Positions 15,057-23,163 of a stretch of DNA of 27,734 nt are shown one piece after another (the stretch's first letter is position 1; every line of letters starts with the position of its first letter). The stretch covers positions 9,058 to 36,791 of the forward strand of contig DBEG01000067.1 in the NCBI GenBank assembly GCA_002293965.1. Direction: 5' to 3'. The position numbers and the translations under genes are program-made. The DNA comes from Actinobacteria bacterium UBA912 (GTDB lineage: Bacteria; Actinomycetota; Coriobacteriia; Anaerosomatales; UBA912). The notes beneath the pieces are model-generated. The model did not search any database. It was not told where the DNA came from and saw only the letters and a list, made by a program, of their open reading frames with translations.

Positions 15057-16253
15057 TCAGCTGGTGCCGACTCCGAACATCTTCGTGTAAACCGGGGACA
15101 TCTCTCTAAGTCTCGCGACGATCGGCGGGAATACCTCAAGGAACCGATCGACATCCTGATCGGTGGAGTACCTGCCGAAGGATAGCCTGAGCGATCCGTG
15201 AGCGATTTCGGGAGGGCACCCTATGGACAAAAGTACGTGGCTGGCTGCCAGAGAGCCGCTGCTACACGCCGATCCGGTGGAAACGGCGATACCTTTTCCA
15301 TCGAGCTGCAAAAGCATCGCCTCGCCCTCCACGCCCTTGATTAGCAAGCTGACGATGTTAGGCAGCTTTTGCGGAGCGTCGGCGGTAAGTACGGTGTTCT
15401 CGATGTTGTCCAGCACGCCTCGGACCAAGCGGTCGCGCAACGCCTCAAGACGGGGTGACTCTACACGCATATCATCTTGCATGATCTCGAGTGCTGTGGC
15501 GAATGCGACAGCGCCGGCGACATTCTGTGTGCCGCTCCGCTTCCCGAACTCTTGCCCACCGCCCTTGATGAACGGCTCGAAAGGCGTGCCTTTCTTGAGA
15601 TACATAGCGCCAACGCCCTTGGGGGCATATATCTTGTGGCCGGAGAAGCTGGCAGCATCCACCCCGAGCTCACCAGTATCGAATGGGATCTTGCCCAGCG
15701 TCTGAGCCGCGTCCGTGTGAATCAAAGCACCGCGCGCATGCGCGGCAACCGCCAGCTCCTTGATCGGCTGCACAGACCCGATCTCGTTGTTCCCGTGCAT
15801 CACCGAAACCAGCGCCGTATCATCACGCAGTACATCTCTCAGTGCCTCGACCGAGATCAAGCCGTCGATGTTGGGCTGGACGTGGGTGACCTCGAATCCC
15901 TGCTTCGCCAGGGCGCGGGCTGGTTCCAGCACCGCATGATGCTCAAAAGCCGAAACGATGACGTGCTTTCGATCCTTGCGCATCCTAGCCATGATGCCGA
16001 GGAGAGCGGCGTTGTCCGCCTCGGTTCCCGAGCCGGTGAAGACGATCTCATTGGCGTTCGATGCACCGATCGCAGCAGCTACCCTCTCTCTCGCATCCTC
16101 CAGAGCCTTGTATGCTTCGCGACCCAGCGCGTACATCGAGTTCGGGTTTCCGTAATGGCTTGTGTAGTACGGCAACATCGCTTCAACGACCCGCGGGTCG
16201 ACCGGGGTGGTCGCAGCATAATCGAAGTAGACGGGTCTATCTTGCTCGCTCAA
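15057..16253 (-). CDS. nifS: Cysteine desulfurase (NifS/IscS)
   Basis: This PLP enzyme takes sulfur from L-cysteine to form an enzyme persulfide for Fe-S assembly and tRNA thiolation. The 398-residue product has YFDYAATTPVD near the N-terminus, the PLP lysine K207 in FSGHKIYAPKG, the substrate-contact segment GGGQEFGKRSGTQN, and the catalytic C330 in STGSACSSGS, typical of class I desulfurases. The TTG at 16253 is preferred because GGAGG lies 5 bases upstream; an in-frame ATG at 16265 is the alternative. Either choice overlaps the end of the iscR-like gene (17 bp for the TTG). The desulfurase lies second in the operon, after its likely regulator. Confidence 0.95.
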   Translation of the reverse strand: MSEQDRPVYFDYAATTPVDPRVVEAMLPYYTSHYGNPNSMYALGREAYKALEDARERVAAAIGASNANEIVFTGSGTEADNAALLGIMARMRKDRKHVIVSAFEHHAVLEPARALAKQGFEVTHVQPNIDGLISVEALRDVLRDDTALVSVMHGNNEIGSVQPIKELAVAAHARGALIHTDAAQTLGKIPFDTGELGVDAASFSGHKIYAPKGVGAMYLKKGTPFEPFIKGGGQEFGKRSGTQNVAGAVAFATALEIMQDDMRVESPRLEALRDRLVRGVLDNIENTVLTADAPQKLPNIVSLLIKGVEGEAMLLQLDGKGIAVSTGSACSSGSLAASHVLLSIGCPPEIAHGSLRLSFGRYSTDQDVDRFLEVFPPIVARLREMSPVYTKMFGVGTS

Positions 16254-16701
16254 CTCTACCTCCATCGGATCCGTTTCGATGAACAAGATCAAACTGGTTT
16301 TGCTCAGTGACGAGATCAGTCAAAGTGGTGCTGGAGAAAACATCTCTCAGTGAATCGGTTGCCCGATTCCAAACGACGGATGCCGCACAGGCACCTGTTC
16401 GCCCACACACGGCTCCCCTGCCTGAATCACAGAGCTTGGCTACAAGCGGTCCTTCCAGCGCCTCAACAACATCTAGGACCGTCGCCTGCGATCCATCTAC
16501 CGCAAGAATGAAACCGCCATGTGCACCCCTTCTTGCCGAGACCAACCCAGCACGTCGCAAGGCGACAAGAAGTTGCTCGAGGAACTTCATTGGAATCTTT
16601 TGGGTCTCAGAGATGCTTCGAGCGCTCACAGGGTTGCCTCCAGCAGAGGCAATCTCTATCATTGCGAGCAGTCCGTATTCGCTTTTCGCAGTTAGTCGCA
16701 T
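16237..16701 (-). CDS. iscR: Rrf2/IscR-family transcriptional regulator, likely Fe-S sensing
   Basis: IscR-type regulators bind an Fe-S cluster and adjust cluster-assembly genes to demand. The 154-residue protein has the Rrf2 winged helix (MRLTAKSEYGLLAMIEIA through LVSARRGAHGGF) and three cysteines, C91, C99 and C105, in the cluster-binding loop. Their spacing (C-x7-C-x5-C) differs slightly from E. coli IscR (C-x5-C-x5-C) but supports cluster ligation. A CymR-like role in cysteine metabolism is less likely because CymR lacks these cysteines. The gene is first in the operon, downstream of a strong promoter flanked by direct repeats, consistent with autoregulation. Confidence 0.92.
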   Translation of the reverse strand: MRLTAKSEYGLLAMIEIASAGGNPVSARSISETQKIPMKFLEQLLVALRRAGLVSARRGAHGGFILAVDGSQATVLDVVEALEGPLVAKLCDSGRGAVCGRTGACAASVVWNRATDSLRDVFSSTTLTDLVTEQNQFDLVHRNGSDGGRVERAR

Positions 16702-16730
16702 GTATTCGTCCGTCGCAGTAATCCTGACCA

Positions 16731-16757
16731 GATACGTATGATATGCGAAGGATACGT
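16731..16757. promoter_or_regulatory. Direct repeats GATACGT at the iscR start site, candidate operator
   Basis: GATACGT occurs at 16731-16737 and 16751-16757, exactly 20 bp apart (about two helical turns). One copy overlaps the -10 element of the iscR promoter and the other lies just after the predicted start site. The inner copy extends into the palindrome ATACGTAT (16732-16739). A binding site for the adjacent Rrf2 regulator is a natural inference. Confidence 0.45.
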
Positions 16758-16777
16758 CCGCTGGGTCAGGGTGTCAA
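16749..16777 (-). promoter_or_regulatory. Sigma70-type promoter of the iscR-nifS-iscU-mnmA operon
   Basis: On the minus strand TTGACA (16777-16772) is followed by a 17-base spacer and TATCCT (16754-16749). The -35 is a perfect consensus. The predicted start is near 16742, leaving a leader of about 40 nt before the iscR ATG at 16701. Confidence 0.7.
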
Positions 16778-17006
16778 GAGGCCAACGCTTCTGGTGCAAA
16801 GCTGATGTGTCGCGCGGCCGGTCGTCGTCTGGTCCACCCCTCTGCGGAGCTCAAACCTACCGTTCATCGAATCAGTCGTCATTGCCCTTGTATGGCCTTG
16901 GGCTGACGTGATAGGTTATGCATCCGCCTCAAAAGGACTTCATTAGTCGCTGGTCCATGGTTGATAGCCACAGGGTGGTGAGAACCCGCTGGATTCGAAA
17001 GAGAAG

Positions 17007-17033
17007 GCCCCTCGTCCGGAAAAGACGGGGGGC
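17007..17033 (-). terminator. Terminator hairpin after the riboflavin operon
   Basis: GCCCCTCGTC (17007-17016) pairs with 17024-17033 around a 7-base loop, with one A-C mismatch when read on the minus strand. On that strand the stem is followed by CTTCTCTTTC, a pyrimidine-rich tract suited to intrinsic termination. It lies about 80 bp past the ribH stop codon. Confidence 0.6.
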
Positions 17034-17112
17034 ACTCTCGTATTGTGGTCCTCAGAGCGCGACCCAACGCCGCTCGATGTTCGAATGCAGAGTGCTCGGT
17101 GGCCGAAGGATC

Positions 17113-17577
17113 CTATCCGACCGCCTTGAGCAGATTCGCCATCTCAATCGCGGACATTGCGGCGTCCCAACCTTTGTTCCCAGCCTTGGTCCCCGCACGC
17201 TCCACTGCCTGCTCGATGGTGTCGGCCGTGATCAATCCGAAGATAACGGGGACCTGAGAATCGAGCGAGATTCTGGCGACCCCTTTGCTGGCCTCGGCAG
17301 CTACGTACTCGAAGTGAGGCGTGCCGCCGCGGATGATGACGCCAAGCGTGATAACGGCATCGTAGCGCCCGGAATCCGCCATCTTGCGAGCAACCAAGGG
17401 GATCTCAAATGCTCCCGGGACCCATGCGACATCGACGTCGTCGAGATCGACTCCGTGTCGGGCAAGAGCATCCGTGGCTCCGCCGAGCAACCGGGACGAC
17501 AACAACTCGTTGAACCTGCTGACGATGATGCCGAACTTCAGTGAACTGCCGATCAAGTCACCCTCGAAGGTCTTCAT
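17113..17577 (-). CDS. ribH: 6,7-dimethyl-8-ribityllumazine synthase
   Basis: RibH condenses the RibA/RibD-derived pyrimidine with dihydroxybutanone phosphate to form lumazine, the penultimate step of riboflavin synthesis. The 154-residue product begins MKTFEGDLIG and has the family motifs IIVSRFNELLSSRLL, VPGAFEIPL, LGVIIRGGTPHFEYV (catalytic His) and the C-terminal GNKGWDAAMSAIEM. The ATG at 17577 is supported by GGAG 8 bases upstream; a longer in-frame start would extend into ribBA without adding family sequence. It overlaps the ribBA end by 20 bp and is the last gene of the riboswitch-controlled operon. Confidence 0.96.
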   Translation of the reverse strand: MKTFEGDLIGSSLKFGIIVSRFNELLSSRLLGGATDALARHGVDLDDVDVAWVPGAFEIPLVARKMADSGRYDAVITLGVIIRGGTPHFEYVAAEASKGVARISLDSQVPVIFGLITADTIEQAVERAGTKAGNKGWDAAMSAIEMANLLKAVG

Positions 17578-18844
17578 CTTGGGCGCTCCTCTCCTGTGCC
17601 TGGCCCTCGCCAAGCCGTAGACTATGGTTCAACTTCTCCTTCTTGGTCTTCAGGTATGCAATGTTCTGCGAACACGATGGCATCTCCAGTGAGACCTGTT
17701 CGACGATCGTCAGACCGTAGCCCTCGAGACCCACGACCTTGGTCGGATTGTTCGTCATCAATCGCATCGACGTGAGGCCTAGATCCGCTAGTATCTGCGC
17801 GCCGATCCCGTAGTCCCGAAGATCAGGCAAGAACCCAAGGCGAGTATTCGCCTCCACCGTGTCGCAACCCTGTTCTTGCAGCTCATAGGCCGCAAGTTTC
17901 GCGGCGAGCCCTATCCCTCTGCCTTCGTGGCCGACGATATAGAGAATGACGCCTTCGCCGACCTCCTGCACCCGGCGCATCGCTTCCTCTAGCTGGGCAC
18001 CGCAATCGCAACGCAGCGAGCCGAAGATGTCTCCCGTCAAACACTCCGAGTGGACGCGCACCAACACCCCGGACTTTCCGGCGGGTGAGCCAGCCACAAG
18101 TGCCATCTGCACCGAATCGTCCACTGTCGAGGTGTAACCGTATAGCACGAAATCCCCGAAGCGCGTGGGCATCTTTACTTCGGCGACGCGCTCAACGAGC
18201 CGCTCAGTCTTACGTCTGTGGCGGATAAGATCGGCGACGGTGACGATAAGCAATCCATGCTCCTCGGCGAATCGTTCGAGTTCGGGCCTGCGCGCCATCG
18301 TGCCGTCGGCGTTCATGATTTCGCAGATTACGGCGGCGGGCGCCAATCCAGCGAGGCGGGCGAGATCGACGGAAGCTTCTGTGTGCCCGGCACGCTCAAG
18401 CACACCGCCGTCCCTTGCCCTCAGAGGAAGCACGTGGCCCGGCATGCTGATATCCTGCGGGCCAGCCCCAGGGTCGATAGCAACGGCCACCGTTGTCGCG
18501 CGATCTTGCGCCGAGATGCCGGTGGTCACATTGGCCCGCGCACCGATCGAAACGTGGAAGGCGGTGTCGTGCGCCGAGGTGTTGTCCCTGGTCATCGGCG
18601 GAATCTTGAGTTCATCAAGGCGTTCGCCAGTCATCGGCATGCAGATGAGTCCTCGGCCGTGTGTGGCCATGAAGTTGATGTCGTCTGGGCGAACCTTGGA
18701 TGCCGCGATGACGAGATCGCCCTCGTTCTCGCGACATTCGTCATCCACGACGATAATCATGCGCCCAGCCGAGATCTGCTCGATGGCCTCGGGAATGGAA
18801 GCGAATGGTGAGACTTGGGCAGAAGCGCTGTCCACTCCGGTCAC
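17558..18844 (-). CDS. ribBA: Bifunctional 3,4-dihydroxy-2-butanone-4-phosphate synthase / GTP cyclohydrolase II
   Basis: This enzyme makes both precursors of riboflavin. Residues about 15-212 are the DHBP synthase (DDECRENEGDL at 34-44, ATHGRGLICMPM, GHVLPLRARDGGVLERAGHTEA). Residues about 220-410 are GTP cyclohydrolase II, with the zinc ligands C268, C279 and C281 in ECLTGDIFGSLRCDCG and the GHEGRGIGL motif. The length of 428 residues is normal for RibBA. The start is GTG at 18844, sharing a GTGA overlap with the ribE stop codon. The hydrophilic C-terminal tail overlaps the ribH start. Confidence 0.96.
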   Translation of the reverse strand: MTGVDSASAQVSPFASIPEAIEQISAGRMIIVVDDECRENEGDLVIAASKVRPDDINFMATHGRGLICMPMTGERLDELKIPPMTRDNTSAHDTAFHVSIGARANVTTGISAQDRATTVAVAIDPGAGPQDISMPGHVLPLRARDGGVLERAGHTEASVDLARLAGLAPAAVICEIMNADGTMARRPELERFAEEHGLLIVTVADLIRHRRKTERLVERVAEVKMPTRFGDFVLYGYTSTVDDSVQMALVAGSPAGKSGVLVRVHSECLTGDIFGSLRCDCGAQLEEAMRRVQEVGEGVILYIVGHEGRGIGLAAKLAAYELQEQGCDTVEANTRLGFLPDLRDYGIGAQILADLGLTSMRLMTNNPTKVVGLEGYGLTIVEQVSLEMPSCSQNIAYLKTKKEKLNHSLRLGEGQAQERSAQDEDLRG

Positions 18845-19509
18845 CGACCTTCGGTGAAGTCTCTGAGTAGGTCTGCAAGTCCCCTGCGTCCGGGCCGATC
18901 AGAGGTCTCATCCACGCCCATGTACTGCCCCACGAACCGCTTGACATACTTCGCGAGCATATCAACCTCTAGGTTGACGGCTGAGCCGATCGGCTTGTCC
19001 TTCAAGGTCGTCACCTGCTCGGTATGCGGAATGACTGCGCAAGCGAAACTGTCGTCTCGGATGTCGGCGATTGTCAGTGAGATGCCGTCGATGGCTATCG
19101 AGCCCTTGGGCACCACGAATTCCATAAGCTCCCTGGGGGCTGAGAACTGATAGATGGTGGAGTTGCCCGCCGAATGACGCATCAGAAGGGATCCGATGCC
19201 ATCGACATGCCCCGATACCAGATGCCCGCCGAATCGATCCGAGAACCGCAGTGCCCGCTCCAGGTTTACTTTACTGCCCTGGCGAAGATCCCTAAGAGTG
19301 GTCAGGTTGACCGTCTCCTCGCTGACATCGGCGAGGAAGGCTCCGCGGATGAACTTCACGATCGTGAGACAAACGCCATCCACAGCGATCGAGTCGCCGA
19401 TCGCCATATCCCTGCCGAACTCGGGCGCATAGACCTCCAGGTGCAGCCCGCCAGAGGGGCGGTCCACTCGTGTGATGATGCCTTCAGATTCAATCAATCC
19501 CGTGAACAT
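18841..19509 (-). CDS. ribE: Riboflavin synthase alpha subunit
   Basis: Riboflavin synthase dismutates two lumazine molecules to riboflavin and the pyrimidine precursor. The 222-residue product starts with the family signature MFTGLIES and consists of two lumazine-binding barrels (about 1-97 and 98-196). Each carries a DG(V/I)(C/S)LT motif: VDGVCLTIV and IDGISLTIA. FGGHLVSGHVDGIG marks the domain junction. GAGAGG lies 7 bases upstream of the ATG. The gene follows ribD by 27 bp and shares 4 bp with ribBA. It is called ribC in some species. Confidence 0.96.
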   Translation of the reverse strand: MFTGLIESEGIITRVDRPSGGLHLEVYAPEFGRDMAIGDSIAVDGVCLTIVKFIRGAFLADVSEETVNLTTLRDLRQGSKVNLERALRFSDRFGGHLVSGHVDGIGSLLMRHSAGNSTIYQFSAPRELMEFVVPKGSIAIDGISLTIADIRDDSFACAVIPHTEQVTTLKDKPIGSAVNLEVDMLAKYVKRFVGQYMGVDETSDRPGRRGLADLLRDFTEGR

Positions 19510-19536
19510 CTTTCGACCTCTCTCACAAAATACAGA

Positions 19537-20652
19537 TCAACCTTCGTTCGGACCGACGACACAAGGCCGCCAAAGTGTGACCACGTCTTCGAGCAACACG
19601 CCGGACTCCACAGGCTTCATCCTGGACTGGAGTCGGTTGCTCTCCGCGGCACCCTCGCCGTTGAACAGTGACGGGGCAGAAGGCCCCAATACGCCGCCCG
19701 CTTGGATGACTACCAGCTCATCTATCATATCCGCATTCCAAAGCGAGGAGAACAGTCGCGGCCCGGCCTCCACGAGCAGGTTGCGGATCCCCGCCTCGCC
19801 GAGAGCCTCGATTGCGCTCTTGACTCCCCCGCCATCGGGGTACCGCAAAAGTCTCACGTGTGCGGGCAAGTGCGGGTCTGGCGCGGTCCGCTCCAGAAGT
19901 ACACTCACTGGACCAACTCCGTCCTCCAGCAAAGTAACCCTTGGGACATCTCTCCTGCCGAGGATGACCCGCACGGGTTGACGCTCAAAGAGAGCACCGT
20001 CGGCATCTCGGACGGTGAGCGCTGGGTCGTCGATCTGCGCTGTCGCGGCGCCGACCATGACCGCATCAGCCGTCGCACGCAGGCTCATGGTAATCTGCCT
20101 GCCTCCTTCCGCGGTTATGGCGCATCTCGTCCCCAGGACCGATGTCAGCTTGCCGTCGAGAGAGAGCGCGACCTTTACGCGCACGAATGGCCGCCCGTGG
20201 GCAAGGTGGTGCAACCACTCCTCATTAAGTGACTGGAACGGCGTCGGATCGTCTGCGAACGATACGGCAATGTCGGATGCTGCCAGTACGCTCGCTCCGC
20301 CGGCAGCTACCGGATTAGGGTCGGGCATCCCGATCACGACGGCTGTGACTCCAGCGGCAACTAGGGCTGCTGCGCACGAAGGCGTGCGACCCACATGTGC
20401 GCATGGCTCCAGGGTCACGTACGCAGTCGCCCCTTTGGCGCGGGAGCCGGCCTGCGCGAGCGCAATCGCCTCGGCATGTGGCGATCCGGCTGCGGCGTGG
20501 TAACCCTCGCCGACGACTTGGCCGTCGCGCACGAGCACGCACCCGACCATGGGGTTAGGGGATGTCGCACCGGCACCGAGCAGTGCAAGGCAGTAAGCCC
20601 GGTTCATGAATGGGTCGGCGATGTGTTGAGATTGATCAACAAGAAAGCTCAC
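19537..20652 (-). CDS. ribD: Bifunctional diaminohydroxyphosphoribosylaminopyrimidine deaminase / 5-amino-6-(5-phosphoribosylamino)uracil reductase
   Basis: RibD carries out the second and third steps of the pyrimidine branch of riboflavin synthesis. The N-terminal deaminase has SPNPMVGCVLV, the HAE motif (H59) and the zinc cysteines C84 and C93 in LEPCAHVGRTPSC. The C-terminal reductase (from about 165) has RPFVRVKVALSLDGK and NLLVEAGPRLFSSL. The product is 371 residues if the GTG at 20652 is used. The reading frame stays open further upstream, through the FMN riboswitch, so longer starts must be rejected. A GAGAGG sits 12 bases before this GTG, at the 3' edge of the aptamer; a later ATG at 20607 is the alternative. 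It is the first gene of the riboflavin operon. Confidence 0.94.
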   Translation of the reverse strand: MSFLVDQSQHIADPFMNRAYCLALLGAGATSPNPMVGCVLVRDGQVVGEGYHAAAGSPHAEAIALAQAGSRAKGATAYVTLEPCAHVGRTPSCAAALVAAGVTAVVIGMPDPNPVAAGGASVLAASDIAVSFADDPTPFQSLNEEWLHHLAHGRPFVRVKVALSLDGKLTSVLGTRCAITAEGGRQITMSLRATADAVMVGAATAQIDDPALTVRDADGALFERQPVRVILGRRDVPRVTLLEDGVGPVSVLLERTAPDPHLPAHVRLLRYPDGGGVKSAIEALGEAGIRNLLVEAGPRLFSSLWNADMIDELVVIQAGGVLGPSAPSLFNGEGAAESNRLQSRMKPVESGVLLEDVVTLWRPCVVGPNEG

Positions 20653-20668
20653 TGTACGCAAAAACCTC

Positions 20669-20790
20669 TCTTCTTTCATCCGGACTCTGACCGTCGGCTC
20701 CGGAATCTCACCGGATCGGCCCCTGCTACGGGGTTCGCGGGCTTCCCATAGGATCACCGCCGGTGGGGAATCTCACCCCGCCCTGAAGAA
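20669..20790 (-). promoter_or_regulatory. FMN riboswitch (RFN element)
   Basis: On the minus strand the conserved RFN segments appear in order: CTTCAGGGCGGGGTGAGATT, CCCCACCGGCGGT, AGCCCGCGA, GATCCGGTGAGATTCCGG, AGCCGACGGTCAGAGTCCGG, and the closing ATGAAAGAAG. It lies directly upstream of ribD and senses FMN to shut off the riboflavin operon. The GAGAGG ribosome site follows the closing helix at once, which suggests control of translation initiation, but a T5 run just after it leaves transcriptional control open. Confidence 0.96.
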
Positions 20791-20802
20791 AAGTGCAACA
20801 GA

Positions 20803-20808
20803 ATCTTA
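20803..20808 (-). promoter_or_regulatory. Extended -10 element of the riboflavin operon
   Basis: On the minus strand TGATAAGAT places an extended -10 (TAAGAT) at 20808-20803, with a predicted start near 20796, a few bases before the FMN aptamer. No good -35 is visible. Confidence 0.45.
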
Positions 20809-20880
20809 TCACATGTCGGCTCACGGGCACCTCAGTGAAGGCACCGAGACGTCATATGTTCGAAGTCGACCGCGTAAGCG

Positions 20881-21552
<672 letters not shown>

Positions 21553-21592
21553 GAGACCCTTCCTCTCATTCGGGTATAACAATCTTACAGTA

Positions 21593-21606
21593 ACCGCAGT
21601 TGCGGT
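21593..21606. promoter_or_regulatory. Palindrome ACCGCA-GT-TGCGGT in the rpe-rubrerythrin divergent gap
   Basis: Six-base arms at 21593-21598 and 21601-21606 are perfect inverted repeats with a 2-base centre. The site lies between the divergent starts of rpe (21552) and the rubrerythrin gene (21673), where an operator for either would be expected. No known regulator consensus was recognised. Confidence 0.3.
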
Positions 21607-21672
21607 GAGGGCACTTGTTGCGCCGCTACCGCCGACCCGCCATCGGGTGTCACACAAGGAGGATATCGCACC

Positions 21673-22221
21673 ATGAACGCATTTCGCTGCCGAATCTGCG
21701 GGGATGCCTACCTCGGCTCACAAGCCCCTTCGCACTGCCCCTTCTGCGGAGCGCATTGGGAGTATATCGTTGAGCTCGCGATGTACCCTGAGGACATCAA
21801 TCGCATCACAATCACTGAGGTTGAGCGTGACGATCTAGCTGCAGCAATCCAACTCGAGACCGGTAACGCACGATTCTACCTAGCCCTCGGATCCCGCACG
21901 GACCGCCCCGAGCTTGCCAGCGCCTACAAGCGACTCGCGAAGATCGAGACCGAACACTGTGAGCTTTTCGCAAAATTGGCTGGCACCTCGATGCCGAGGG
22001 AAATCAGGGAAGCCGGAACCGCACAAGGCGACTGGTGCGCAAGCATCGAAGAGTCGGAAGCCCGAGAGCTGACCGCGATGAATTTCTACGCAAAGGCGGC
22101 CTTGCGGGCGACCAACGACAGGATACGCGAGGTCTTCTCGGCGATCAGTGCGGTGGAGGCCGACCACATCGAGGTGGATGTTCTTCTGGCGAGAATCGCA
22201 GGTTGCTCGCCTAATGAATAA
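21673..22221 (+). CDS. Rubrerythrin-like protein, rubredoxin domain at the N-terminus
   Basis: Rubrerythrins reduce hydrogen peroxide in anaerobes. This 182-residue protein has the order opposite to classical rubrerythrin. Residues 1-30 form a compact rubredoxin-like Fe(Cys)4 site (C6, C9, C22, C25), and residues about 48-178 form a ferritin-like four-helix bundle. Likely di-iron ligands are E62, E92 and H95 (ETEH), an Glu in the ESEAREL segment, and E162 and H165 (EADH). AAGGAGG lies 10 bases before the ATG. It is one of the few plus-strand genes here and stands alone, as expected of an independently controlled oxidative-stress gene. A demethoxyubiquinone- or erythrin-like role for the bundle cannot be excluded. 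Confidence 0.9.
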   Translation: MNAFRCRICGDAYLGSQAPSHCPFCGAHWEYIVELAMYPEDINRITITEVERDDLAAAIQLETGNARFYLALGSRTDRPELASAYKRLAKIETEHCELFAKLAGTSMPREIREAGTAQGDWCASIEESEARELTAMNFYAKAALRATNDRIREVFSAISAVEADHIEVDVLLARIAGCSPNE

Positions 22222-22246
22222 ACAGCCGACCGTGGTGGTCGGCTGT
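22222..22246. terminator. Perfect 10-bp hairpin between convergent rubrerythrin and rpoZ genes
   Basis: ACAGCCGACC (22222-22231) pairs with GGTCGGCTGT (22237-22246) around a 5-base loop. The stem begins at the base after the rubrerythrin TAA and ends 23 bp before the rpoZ stop. There is no clear T-tract on either strand, as with the hairpin at 464-497. Confidence 0.6.
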
Positions 22247-22269
22247 CGTGCTACTCGGAATCGAGTGCG

Positions 22270-22518
22270 TTACTTGTAGCTCTCGGCCACTCGCTCGTAA
22301 GAGATGTCGCCGGAGGCGATTTCGGACATAGCCGATGAGAGAGGCTTCGTGCTGGTGAGGGCTGCGATTTGCGTTGGCGACATCGAGAGGATGGCGCGGT
22401 CGCGGACACCGTTGATCATGTCGTTGATTTGACGTGCCCTGCGGGCGGAGACGATGCACAGGGTGTATTTCGTGTCGACCTTTGCAAGAAGATCGTCGTA
22501 TTCGGGCTCGATTACCAT
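22270..22518 (-). CDS. rpoZ: RNA polymerase omega subunit
   Basis: Omega helps fold and assemble the beta-prime subunit of RNA polymerase. The 82-residue product has the family core: YDDLLAKVDTKYTLCIVSARRARQIND, followed by a short linker and KPLSSAMSEIASGDISYE, matching the conserved KPLxxAxxEIxxGKIxY. The gene lies 34 bp downstream of gmk, the usual bacterial order, with AAAGGA before the ATG. It is shorter than many actinobacterial omega proteins but complete. Confidence 0.94.
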   Translation of the reverse strand: MVIEPEYDDLLAKVDTKYTLCIVSARRARQINDMINGVRDRAILSMSPTQIAALTSTKPLSSAMSEIASGDISYERVAESYK

Positions 22519-22552
22519 TGTGTGATTCCGGTCCTTTACTTCTGTGGGCGGT

Positions 22553-23134
22553 TCAGGCGTTCTTTGTGTGAGCCATGATTATACATGCCAATCGGTCAGT
22601 AGCGCTATCGAGATCGTCATTCGTCACCACATAGTCATAGGTGCCAGCAAGTTCCATCTCGCGAATTGCCGTCGCCATGCGAACGTCGATCTCTTCTGGC
22701 GTCTCACTGCCTCTGGCTACAAGGCGGTTTTTGAGCTCATCCATCGAGGGGGCTTTGACAAAAATCAATATCGAATCAGGTCGGACTCGCTTGACCTGCT
22801 GAGCGCCTTGAGGATCGATCTCAAGGATCACCTGGACGTTCTGGGCAATCTTGCCTTCGACGACCGACCTGAGGGTGCCGTATCGATTCCCATGGACTTC
22901 GGCCCATTCCAAAAATCCATTTTCGGCGATCTTGTTGTCGAACGTCTGTTCATCGATGAAGAAGTAGTGAGTTCCCTCAATTTCCCCGGGCCTGGCTTTC
23001 CTGGTCGTTGCTGACACGGATAACCACAACCCTGGCATTCTGGACATCAAGGCGCGAACCAATGTGCCCTTACCTGCACCCGATGGGCCAGAGACGATGA
23101 ACAGGTTCCCTTTGGGATCACTAGAAACCTGCAT
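22553..23134 (-). CDS. gmk: Guanylate kinase
   Basis: Gmk phosphorylates GMP to GDP using ATP. The 193-residue protein has the P-loop GPSGAGKGT (16-24), the GMP-binding segment SVSATTRKARPGEIEGTHYFF, the EWAEVHGNRYGT motif and the lid region RLVARGSETPEEIDVRM. Its length is normal. It lies 29 bp after mihF and before rpoZ, the conserved actinobacterial order. I see no strong ribosome site before the ATG, so translation may be coupled to the upstream gene. Confidence 0.96.
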   Translation of the reverse strand: MQVSSDPKGNLFIVSGPSGAGKGTLVRALMSRMPGLWLSVSATTRKARPGEIEGTHYFFIDEQTFDNKIAENGFLEWAEVHGNRYGTLRSVVEGKIAQNVQVILEIDPQGAQQVKRVRPDSILIFVKAPSMDELKNRLVARGSETPEEIDVRMATAIREMELAGTYDYVVTNDDLDSATDRLACIIMAHTKNA

Positions 23135-23163
23135 CAGAGTATCGGACTCTTTACCGATGTCTG

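Larger units (their letters stand above)
16702..17112. other. 411-bp gap between the iscR-like gene and ribH
   Basis: The left part holds the minus-strand iscR promoter and repeats, and the right part the riboflavin-operon terminator, listed separately. Between them is an interrupted stem-loop at 16877-16908 (CGTCA ... TGACG outside, GCCC/GGGC inside) without a T-tract. I see no convincing protein gene. Confidence 0.7.

Noticed and set aside
16877..16908. Interrupted stem-loop as a second terminator or RNA gene
   Set aside because: It has a bulge, a long loop, no T-tract and no promoter, so it is too weak to call.
20653..20757. Upstream extension of the ribD reading frame
   Set aside because: The frame is open through the FMN riboswitch, but that sequence is conserved RNA and not RibD family protein.
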